Source: Paenibacillus sp. CC-CFT747
GTDB lineage: Bacteria; Bacillota; Bacilli; Paenibacillales; NBRC-103111
Reading direction: 5' to 3'
NCBI GenBank assembly: GCA_030323305.1
Contig: CP106741.1
Span: 5,627,501-5,691,500, forward strand
Length of the DNA stretch: 64,000 nucleotides
In this document: positions 57,252 through 64,000 of the stretch, one piece after another
Position numbering within the stretch: position 1 is the stretch's first letter
Layout: every line of letters begins with the position of its first letter
Translations under genes and position numbers: made by a program
The notes under the pieces: model-generated
Database searches by the model: none
Told to the model about the DNA's origin: nothing
The model's input: only the letters and a program-made list of their open reading frames with translations

Positions 57252-58729
57252 TTAAAGGATGATAGCGATCAGTCCGCCGGAGCCTTCGTTGATGATCCGG
57301 CCCAGCGTCTCTTGAAGCTTGTAGCGGGCATTGTCCGGCATCATGGCAAGCTTGCCCTGGATCCCTTCCCGTACGATGGAATGGAGCGACCGGCCGAAAA
57401 TATCGGATTCCCAGATTTTGAGCGGGTTGTCCTCGAAATCCTGCATCAGGTAACGAACCAGCTCTTCGCTTTGCTTCTCGGTCCCGATGATTGGGGAGAA
57501 CTCCGATTCAACATCCACTCGGATCATATGAATGGATGGCGCGGTTGCTTTCAGCCGGACCCCGAAGCGGGCTCCCTGCCGGATAAGCTCGGGTTCGTCC
57601 AAAGCCATTTCGGCCAAGGTCGGCGGGGCGATGCCGTAGCCTGTCGTTTTGACCATTTCAAGGGCTTCGGCAAATTGATCGTATTCCCTTTTGGCGTGGG
57701 TAAACTCCTGCATGAGCTGAAGAAGATGATCTTTGCCCCGGATCTCAACCCCACGACCTCCATCAGGATTTTGTCGTAGAGCTCGTCGGGCGCATACAGG
57801 TCGATTTCCGCGACGCCCTGCCCCATGTTCATGTCCGCAAGAGCGGCTCTTGAAATGAAGTCATACTCGGAGAAATGCCCGACCACCCGGTCCACGTCCC
57901 GCAGGCGGCGGATATCTTGAACCGTATCCCTTACGGAGTTCTCGAAGTGGCTCCGCAGCCAGTGATTCTCCTGCAGTACCATGACCCAGCTCGGAAGATT
58001 GACGTTAACTTCATGGACCGGGAATTCATAAAGGACTTCTCTCAGAACCGACAGGCATTCGTCTTCTCCCATTTGGGCTACGCTCAAGGTCATCACCGGG
58101 ATATCATATTTGGCGGCAAGCTCGCTGCGAAGCTCGAGTGCCGATTCGCTGTTCGGTCTCGTGGAGTTGATAATGAGAACAAAGGGCTTTCCGACTTCCT
58201 TCAGCTCCGCAATCACTCGTTCTTCCGCCTGCACGTAGGAGGAGCGCGGGATTTCGGAGATGCTTCCGTCCGTCGTGACCACGACGCCAAGGGTGGAATG
58301 CTCCTGAATGACCTTACGCGTACCGATCTCGGCCGCTTCCTCGAAAGGAATCGGCTCATCGAACCATGGGGTTGAGATCATCCGGGGGCCGTTCTCATCC
58401 TCGTAGCCTTTGGCTCCCTCCACCGCGTAGCCTACGCAGTCCACGAGGCGGACATTGACGTTCAAGCCTTCGGAGACGGCGATCTGGACGGCGGTGTTCG
58501 GCACGAACTTCGGTTCGGTCGTCATGATCGTCCGCCCTGCCGCACTTTGCGGGAGCTCATCGGTGGCGCGTGCCCGATCCGACTCATTGCGGATATTGGG
58601 CAGAACGCCGGCTTCCATGAAACGCTTGATAAACGTGGATTTGCCTGTGCGGACGGCACCGACGACCCCCAGGTAGATATCCCCGCCGGTACGTTCGGCA
58701 ATGTCCTTAAAGATGTCGATTTTCTCCAA
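57252..58729 (-). CDS. spoIVA: Stage IV sporulation protein A (frameshift at 57747-57750)
   Basis: Spore-coat basement ATPase that polymerises on the forespore. Walker A GAVRTGKSTFIKR, sensor region LVDCVGYAVEGAKGYEDENGPRMI, and VTTDGSISEIPRSSY. Adding one G at 57747-57750 gives VVGVEIRGKDHLLQLMQEFTHAKREYDQFAEALEMV and the normal C-terminus GRIINEGSGGLIAIIL. 492 aa, identical in length to the B. subtilis protein. Start TTG 58729, eight bases after AGGAGG. Confidence 0.96.
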
Positions 58730-58908
58730 TGAGATCTCCTCCTACAAGTTGGAATGACGATAATAGCGGCAGCGTTCGAACCTTGGACTTGGCGCCCGAT
58801 CCCTAATAAGAGGAAACTCCCGTTAGCGGATCAGGCATCAGGGGAAGCCATTCCCGGATGTTCGGGCTCGTGATGCGGCCACACTCGTGCATTACTTGGA
58901 CTAGTATA

Positions 58909-58937
58909 ACTATATGTAGCCGTTCATAGAGTATGCC
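58909..58937 (-). promoter_or_regulatory. Sigma-E-type promoter for spoIVA
   Basis: On the minus strand GGCATACT (58930-58937), 13-base gap, CATATAGT (58909-58916), close to the mother-cell sigma-E consensus. It would give a leader of about 175 bases before spoIVA. Apart from this and the terminator at 59061, region 58730-59108 shows no gene. Confidence 0.6.
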
Positions 58938-59060
58938 TGTTTTTTACTAGCTTTTTTCTGTGGGGACAACAGGTCCGTGAAAAAGGGCGGCCAAAACAGC
59001 ATACGGTAATCGTTATGTCCCTTCCCTTCTGATTATTCCTAGCTCATGGAAAGCTTCTAT

Positions 59061-59109
59061 AAAAGGAAGAACCCGCTTTGTCGTCGAGACAAAGCGGGTT
59101 CTTCCTTTT
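59061..59109. terminator. Bidirectional terminator after the yphF-like gene
   Basis: A 22-bp essentially perfect stem (AAAAGGAAGAACCCGCTTTG at its left arm) with T-tracts on both strands. Its end overlaps the lipoprotein stop codon. Confidence 0.9.
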
Positions 59110-59832
59110 TATTCTCTGGTTACGGTCGGTTCGCCGTTCTTCCACGTGTAGGGAAAGGATCGGGCCGGCACGAAGTAGCCTTCCTCGACCAGTAGAGACC
59201 GGAGGTCCTTCCCGGGATCCGCCGAGGTGAGTCCCTTGCGGCTCATGGCTTTGGCGATCTCAGGGCCGTAATCGATGCCTACTTTTCCCGTGTCATCCAT
59301 GATGGCGGATAGGGAGGTACGCGAATAAGGACTCTGGAGGGAGAGTTCCTTTTTCTTCAGCTTGGTATAGTCGATATAGGAGAAGCCTTCGGCAAGGGGT
59401 TGCCCTTTTGGGAGCGCGCCTTGGTTCTTGGCCTTGTAAGCATCAATCTCCTTCTGAAGGTCCACCATGCGCTGGTAGGACGGCAGGTCCATCATCTTGA
59501 CCTTGGGAGAGGTTTCGACATCCACCAGGACGTAGAGAGCCGTCCCTCCGTTCTCAAACGCGTTTCCGGGGATGGTGCTCAGAACGTTGTAGTCCTTCAG
59601 CTTCTTGAAGTCTATCAAATACTTCTCATAGAGGGGGTGTCCTCCTCTTTGGTTTTGATGGGCAGAACCCCCGGCGCTTATGAAATTCATCCACGGCGTT
59701 CTGGACGACCGTGATGAATTCCCCGGTAGCCAGCTGATTCTGCTTGTTCTTCTCTTCCGAATACATGCATCCGGACGTTACCAGCAGAAGAAAGAGAAGG
59801 CACGGAAAAAGCATCATTCTGGCCTTTACCAT
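59109..59832 (-). CDS. YphF-like lipoprotein (two frameshifts)
   Basis: 241 aa after correction. Signal peptide with lipobox MMLFPCLLFLLLVTSGC, then an extracytoplasmic domain: [67 protein letters not shown], and the end GYFVPARSFPYTWKNGEPTVTRE. One G is missing at 59668-59672 and one C at 59633-59637. Position and size match B. subtilis yphF (DUF3939). The ATG overlaps the ferredoxin stop. Confidence 0.82.
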
Positions 59833-60167
59833 TCCTGGTCCTCCTTTTGTTTCTGAAGCTGGGCCCGGACCGCCGCCTTCAGTGGATCTTCCGGTACATG
59901 GACTGACACCGGACCGGTTACCCTGGCCTGGCAGGCCAAACGGTACCCTTCCATGCTCTGGCTTCCGAGCTTCAGCTCTTCGTTTTTGTTCATTGGGGCC
60001 AGTCCGGTCTGATCCGGAACCCGAACCTTGCACATGAGGCAGGCAGCCTTGCCTCCGCAGCGGGTCCGGATCTGGACCCGGGCCCGGCGTCCGGCATCGA
60101 GCAGAGTGGTTCCCGGCCGGACGGTCACCTTGCGGTCATCCGGCAGGAAATGAATCTCCGGGTGCAT
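59826..60167 (-). CDS. 2Fe-2S ferredoxin-like protein 2
   Basis: 113 aa, plant-type beta-grasp ferredoxin fold. Cluster cysteines C37, C43, C46 and C79 (RCGGKAACLMCKV and YRLACQ); the first spacing is one residue longer than standard. A charged C-terminal extension ends QLQKQKEDQEW. It overlaps the nucleotidyltransferase gene by 32 bases and the lipoprotein start by 7, so it is translationally coupled to both. Confidence 0.82.
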   Translation of the reverse strand: MHPEIHFLPDDRKVTVRPGTTLLDAGRRARVQIRTRCGGKAACLMCKVRVPDQTGLAPMNKNEELKLGSQSMEGYRLACQARVTGPVSVHVPEDPLKAAVRAQLQKQKEDQEW

Positions 60168-60783
60168 GGCTATCGCCCTCCTTCGTAAGTGGGTATTCGG
60201 TGAGGCTCTCCAATTTCCTCAGCAGCTCTAGGGATAGCCGGTTGCCCTGTACAATCGCACCGAGGGCAGGCATATGAGCGGCCGGGTTGGCTTTCATCGC
60301 CGCCGCCACCGGCTCGTACCGGTCTTCCCGCTCGCGGAGCAGGTTAAAGACCAGCTCATGGGCAAGCGGCATGACCCGTATCCGCTTGTCGATGGAAGGG
60401 ACAGCCGCATAAGGCTTCAGCACATCCGTTTCCACCCGGTAGAGGGAACCGGTGGAGCGGATTTCGAAACCGCCCACGAGCTCCACGTTTACCCCGTTCA
60501 CCCTGTAGTGGCTGAGAACGGAGTCATACCGGTCGGTCCGGCTGTGCTGCTGCTCATCCTCCGCCCTATCCGCCAGTAAACGATGCATGGTTCCGACGTG
60601 ATTCCGGTCCGCGTACAGATCAAGGTCGCGCGGCTCGTTCGGTAGGCGGAGCCCATGCAAAAGCAGCCCGCAGCTGCCTCCGACCATCCATGCCCCCTGA
60701 AAGGGAGCGAGCCGGTCAGCCAGCAGGCGGAGCGCCTCGGCCATAGAAGCCGGAAGCTTCCGGCATGCTTCATGATTAGTCAT
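60136..60783 (-). CDS. Nucleotidyltransferase-fold protein
   Basis: 215 aa. N-terminal WMVGGSCGLLLHGLRLPNEPRDLDLYAD has the GG...(D/R)DLD pattern of polymerase-beta-type nucleotidyltransferases. A helical tail follows (LAHELVFNLLREREDRYEPVAAAM, SLELLRKLESLTEYP). It lies between two ferredoxin genes. Substrate unknown; it could modify a protein or nucleotide. Confidence 0.72.
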   Translation of the reverse strand: MTNHEACRKLPASMAEALRLLADRLAPFQGAWMVGGSCGLLLHGLRLPNEPRDLDLYADRNHVGTMHRLLADRAEDEQQHSRTDRYDSVLSHYRVNGVNVELVGGFEIRSTGSLYRVETDVLKPYAAVPSIDKRIRVMPLAHELVFNLLREREDRYEPVAAAMKANPAAHMPALGAIVQGNRLSLELLRKLESLTEYPLTKEGDSHAPGDSFPAG

Positions 60784-60803
60784 TCATCATTACCTGATTT
60801 CTC

Positions 60804-61097
60804 TTAAAAATAAGGCTTCCATACCGCCGTGACCGGGCCTGTCCCTTTGACAATCGCCTGGCAGCCCAGCCGGAAGCCCTGCTCCAGCTCCTCCGGCTCC
60901 AGCCGGTCCAGTTCCTCATCGGTAGGCTTGGCCAACTGGTCCAACCCCTCCGTTATCAAACAGCGGCATCTGGCACATGTTCCCCGGGTGCAGGAGAAGC
61001 CCCAATCCACCTCGTGCTTCAAGGCCAGGTCCAGAATCGTCTTTCCTTGGCCATTTTCCAGCGATTTGGTCACGTTCCGCCCTTTTAATTCAATCAT
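60804..61097 (-). CDS. 2Fe-2S ferredoxin-like protein 1
   Basis: 97 aa. Cysteines C36, C41, C44 and C79 (SCTRGTCARCRC and FRLGCQ) match the plant-type 2Fe-2S motif, with an extra C46. AAGGAG precedes the ATG. A paralogue of the second ferredoxin two genes downstream. Electron partner unknown. Confidence 0.85.
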   Translation of the reverse strand: MIELKGRNVTKSLENGQGKTILDLALKHEVDWGFSCTRGTCARCRCLITEGLDQLAKPTDEELDRLEPEELEQGFRLGCQAIVKGTGPVTAVWKPYF

Positions 61098-61116
61098 ACC
61101 GTTTCTCCTTCTCTCT

Positions 61117-61296
61117 TTAAAACATAGAAGCCAACATTAACAAAAAAATAGGAATAAACAAGACAAAGGCAATGAAAGACAAAACGAAACGGACAATCCC
61201 CTTCGTCTTGTGCCTGGCGAAGGTAATGATTACGCTTGCCAGCAGCATCAGCCCGATTGCATAGAACGAAGCCCACATTTTGTCCATACTGCTCAT
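61117..61296 (-). CDS. YphE-like small membrane protein (DUF2768)
   Basis: 59 aa, two transmembrane segments: WASFYAIGLMLLASVIIT (about 8-25) and IVRFVLSFIAFVLFIPIFLL (about 34-53), joined by the basic loop FARHKTKG. ATG 61296, stop TAA at 61117. Size, topology and position between gpsA and spoIVA match B. subtilis yphE. It is short enough to be missed by length-filtered gene finders. Confidence 0.75.
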   Translation of the reverse strand: MSSMDKMWASFYAIGLMLLASVIITFARHKTKGIVRFVLSFIAFVLFIPIFLLMLASMF

Positions 61297-61350
61297 ACGA
61301 TCACCGATCCCAGCTGCAAAGTCTACCCTAGATTATAGCATTCACGGCAT

Positions 61351-61385
61351 AAAAAAACCACGGGATGCCTAAAGCCATCCCATGG
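61351..61385 (-). terminator. Terminator after the spoVIF gene
   Basis: A 10-bp stem with one mismatch (CCACGGGATG with CATCCCATGG, plus-strand 61358-61367 and 61376-61385) is followed on the minus strand by TTTTTTT. Confidence 0.75.
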
Positions 61386-61412
61386 CTCACATTCAACCGG
61401 CCGGCCGGATCC

Positions 61413-61697
61413 TTATTTCTTCTTGCTTGCCATCATTTTCATCAGCTGCTCGAGGCTTCCCGTATTAAGATTGCTGCCCTTTACGGCATGGATGATGTCG
61501 TTTACGGTAGATTCCGAAACCGGAATGTTAACCATGCCGGATACTTGCTTGATCAGCTGCCGGAGCTGTTCCTCGCTTTGAAGCGTCGAAGGTTTTACTC
61601 CGCTAGCCAGCTTGTTGATGTCCTTCTCTGTCACCTTTTTGCCGGTCTTGCTATTAATCGCATTCAGAACGTCCTTCTGCACATTTTTGTCGCTCAC
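61413..61697 (-). CDS. Stage VI sporulation protein F
   Basis: 94 aa. DKNVQKDVLNAINSKTGKKVTEKDINKLASGVKPSTLQSEEQLRQLIKQVSGMVNIPVSE is typical of the SpoVIF family, whose members take part in spore-coat assembly. GTG 61697 lies eight bases after GGGAGG and is the likelier start; the ATG at 61703 is only two bases from that site. It has its own terminator. Confidence 0.85.
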   Translation of the reverse strand: MSDKNVQKDVLNAINSKTGKKVTEKDINKLASGVKPSTLQSEEQLRQLIKQVSGMVNIPVSESTVNDIIHAVKGSNLNTGSLEQLMKMMASKKK

Positions 61698-61767
61698 CTT
61701 CATAACCTCCCAGTTTCCCTAATGCGGACTAAGGTAGTTTATGAAGCGAGCTCCGGCAAGGTGTGGG

Positions 61768-62813
61768 CTAAGGTACCCATTTGGCCGAGGCTTCTTGGGC
61801 GATGTCCTCAATCTCGTGCGTCCTTACCCTTCCCATGAGATCCTCTACGGCTTCCTCAGGCGTTTTGCCTTCGAACAGGACCCGGAACAAAGCATCGGTA
61901 ATCGGCATCGGCACCTCATACCTTTGGGCTAGAATATGAGCGGCTTGGGTCGTTTTGACCCCTCGACCACCATGCCCATCTTCTCCAGCACCTCTTCGAG
62001 TGCGGCTCCCTGACCGATCATATAGCCGGCTCTCCAGTTGCGGCTGTGTTTGCTCGTACAGGTCGCGATGAGATCTCCGACACCCGCGAGTCCGGCGAAA
62101 GTCAGAGGATTGGCTCCCATTGCCGTGCCAAGCCGGGCGATCTCCGCCAGGCCCCGGGTCATCAGCGCCGCCTTGGCGTTATCGCCAAAGCCGAGCCCGT
62201 CGGTTAATCCGGCTCCAAGCGCTATAATATTTTTGAGAGCCCCGCCGATCTCGACTCCGGTAATGTCCGGATTCGTATAGACCCGGAAATGGCTGTTAAT
62301 GAACAGATCCTGTGCGGCTTCGGCGGCTTCCATCTCCTCCGCGGCCACTACGATGGTCGTAGGGCAGCGGAGCACGACTTCCTCCGCATGACTCGGCCCC
62401 GAGAGTACCACGATCCGCCGGCTGTCATAGGACGGAAGCTCCTCGGCGATCACCGAGGTCATCCGTTTCATCGTCTCCACTTCAAAGCCTTTGGTAGCAT
62501 GGATGAGGAGCGCCTCCGGCGGCAGGTAAGGCCGCAGCTTCCCTGCAATCTCCCGCATGCTAGCGGAGGTGGCCGCCAGGATGACGGCTTCCGCATCCCG
62601 GACGGCCTCTTCCAGGCTCGTGGTCGCGTAGATGGCCTCGGACAGCACCGTGTCTTTAAGAAACCGGCTGTTCGTATGCCGGCGGTTGATCTCCGTCACC
62701 TGCTCTTCCCTTCGGGACCAGAGGCAGACCTCCATCCCGTTATCGGCAAGGACGGTTGCCAGGGCCGTACCCCAGCTTCCGGCTACCAGAACCGCCGCTT
62801 TTTTGTTAGCCAT
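61768..62813 (-). CDS. gpsA: NAD(P)H-dependent glycerol-3-phosphate dehydrogenase (frameshift at 61959-61962)
   Basis: Makes sn-glycerol-3-phosphate for phospholipids. Motifs: VLVAGSWGTALATVL (the first glycine of the usual GAGSWG is valine here), LIHATKGFEVETMKRM, VVLSGPSHAEEV, EIGGALKNIIALGAGLTDGLGFGDNAKAALMTRGLAEI, and AGVGDLIATCTS. Adding one G at 61959-61962 gives VEGVKTTQAAHILAQRYEVPMPITDALFRVLF, and a normal length of 348 aa. GGAGGGG precedes the ATG. plsY is just upstream. Confidence 0.93.
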
Positions 62814-62837
62814 GGCTTCCCCTCCGTTCCGTAGAAG

Positions 62838-63437
62838 TTATCCTTGCTTGCGCGAGGCCCCCAGCTTGTTCTCCTGTCTCGCGATCAGCTTCTTGATATT
62901 GGAGCGATGGCGGACGTAAGCGAAAACCGCAATGATAAGACTGGCCCACAAGAGCTCCCTCTCTCGGCCCATGATGACCAGAAAGACAGGAGTCAGCGCC
63001 GTAAAAACAAGTGAGCCGAGGGAGACGTATCTAGTAATCACAATTAGTAGAATGGCAATAAGTCCCGCAAAAAGAGCCGGCAGGAAGCTCAGGGTCGCCA
63101 GTACGCCGATGGCGGTGGCGATGCCCTTGCCTCCCCGGAACCCAAAGAAAACGGGCCAATTGTGCCCGATAATCACGGCAAGTCCGCATAGAATGGGAAT
63201 CCACAGATTCCCGTCTCCCAGCCACCTGCCGAGGATGACGGCGGCAACGCCCTTCGCCACATCCAGTACCAGAACCGCGATCGCCGGTCCTTTCCCCAGA
63301 ATGCGGAGCGTATTCGTCGCTCCGGCATTGCCGCTCCCGTGCTGGCGGATATCGATTCCCTTCAACAGCTTGCCCGCCAGGAAGCTGAAGCTGACCGACC
63401 CAAGCAAGTAACTGATAATCACCGCAAGTAGCTGCAC
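62838..63437 (-). CDS. plsY: Acyl-phosphate:glycerol-3-phosphate acyltransferase
   Basis: Membrane enzyme for the first acylation of glycerol-3-phosphate. 199 aa, five or six transmembrane segments. Motifs: [78 protein letters not shown] start at 63437 after GGGGAG, 12 bases from the der stop. Product GpsA makes its substrate. Confidence 0.96.
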   Translation of the reverse strand: MQLLAVIISYLLGSVSFSFLAGKLLKGIDIRQHGSGNAGATNTLRILGKGPAIAVLVLDVAKGVAAVILGRWLGDGNLWIPILCGLAVIIGHNWPVFFGFRGGKGIATAIGVLATLSFLPALFAGLIAILLIVITRYVSLGSLVFTALTPVFLVIMGRERELLWASLIIAVFAYVRHRSNIKKLIARQENKLGASRKQG

Positions 63438-63448
63438 TTGACGCTCCC

Positions 63449-64000
63449 CTATTCGTCCGACGATTTCCTGCGAGTAAACAAGCGAAGCGGGGTTCCTTCG
63501 AAGTTAAAGGACCCCGGATTTTGTTCTCGAGGTATCGCAGATAAGAAAAGTGCATCAGCTCCGGATCATTAACGAAGAAGACGATGGTGGGAGGCTTCAC
63601 TGCTACTTGAGTGGCATAATTCACGCGCAGCCGGCGTCCCTTATCCGTAGGAGGCGGCGTTACCGCTACCGCATCGGAGACCACGTCATTCAGGACGTGA
63701 GTCGGCACCCGCATCGAATGGTGCTCGGCCACCTCTGTCACAACCGGCAGCAGCTTATGCAGCCTCTGCTTAGTTTTGGCCGATACGAAGGTGACTGGGG
63801 CATACGACATGAAGAGAAAGTGATCCCGAATGTTCTGAGTAAACTGGTTCATCGTTTTGTCGTCCTTCTCCACGACATCCCACTTGTTTACCACGAACAG
63901 GGCGGCCTTTCCGGCTTCGTGAGCGTATCCGGCAATATGCTTATCCTGATCGATAATGCCTTCCTCGCCGTTAATGACCACCAGCACCACATCCGCTCTT
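63449..64000 (-). CDS. der: GTPase Der, C-terminal part (truncated by window end, frameshift at 63512-63515)
   Basis: Ribosome-assembly GTPase with tandem G domains. Visible: second G domain ([33 protein letters not shown] with the NKxD motif, [20 protein letters not shown]) and the KH-like C-terminal domain ([57 protein letters not shown]). Adding one G at 63512-63515 gives [21 protein letters not shown] and stop at 63449. The 5' part lies beyond base 64000. Confidence 0.93.

Noticed and set aside
1-64000. Insertion sequences, prophage or integrative elements
   Set aside because: No transposase, integrase, long terminal repeats or att-like duplications were seen. Gene order follows the Bacillales core throughout.

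Overview
The window is a stretch of chromosome from a spore-forming member of the Bacillales, most likely Paenibacillus or another Paenibacillaceae genus. The evidence is spoIVA, stage VI sporulation protein F, bacillithiol genes (bshA, bshB1), a menaquinol qcrABC complex, TRAP (mtrB), and a gene order that follows the Bacillus subtilis der-gpsA-yphE/F-spoIVA-hbs-mtrB-hep-ndk-cheR-aro-trp-hisC-tyrA-ypiF-qcr-ypj-dapB-mgsA-bsh-cca-birA-pan-dinG-ypmB-asnS-dnaD block almost step for step. No phage, transposon, CRISPR array or rRNA was seen. There is one tRNA (Pro, anticodon GGG).

Layout. 1-6014 (+): proBAC, running straight into the methionine-salvage genes mtnW-mtnX-mtnB. 6075-10304 (-): dnaD, asnS, then ackA translationally coupled to a 3-hydroxyacyl-CoA dehydrogenase. 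10458-14494 (-): an FtsH-like AAA protease with no extracytoplasmic domain beside a coupled membrane protein, then ypmB and an MTA/SAH-deaminase-type amidohydrolase. 14675-15295 (+): a lone DUF47/PhoU-like gene. 15372-28485 (-): rex, dinG, TPR protein, panDCB, birA, cca, bshA, bshB1, mgsA, dapB, TPR protein, mazG. 28704-29572 (+): a YitT-family membrane protein. 29583-37033 (-): ypjB, ypjA, qcrCBA, ypiF (DUF2487), gamma-carbonic anhydrase, an unidentified 372-residue protein, and an ECF sigma/anti-sigma pair. 37565-48758 (-): tyrA, hisC, trpABFCDE, aroH, aroB, aroC. 48956-55471 (-): a small protein, cheR, ndk, and a menaquinone cluster (hepT, mqnA, ubiX, ubiA, menG, hepS). 55557-64000 (-): a hypothetical gene, mtrB, tRNA-Pro, hbs, spoIVA, the yphE/yphF region with two ferredoxins, spoVIF, gpsA, plsY, and the 3' part of der, which runs off the window.

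Regulation that can be read directly. A promoter, eleven (G/A)AG triplets and an intrinsic terminator precede trpE, and the TRAP gene is in the same window, so both halves of a TRAP attenuation circuit are present. Strong sigma-A-type promoters precede aroC, hbs and a short terminator-ended transcript upstream of the sigma operon. A sigma-E-type promoter precedes spoIVA. Terminators inside or just upstream of proB and panB look like attenuators.

An important caveat runs through the whole window. At least 22 genes, most of them essential or housekeeping, are interrupted by small deletions. Nearly all are one base lost from a homopolymer (usually G/C), and in every one of those cases adding one base restores the full family sequence. 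This pattern fits sequencing or consensus error much better than gene decay. The genes are therefore annotated across the frameshift, with the lesion position given.
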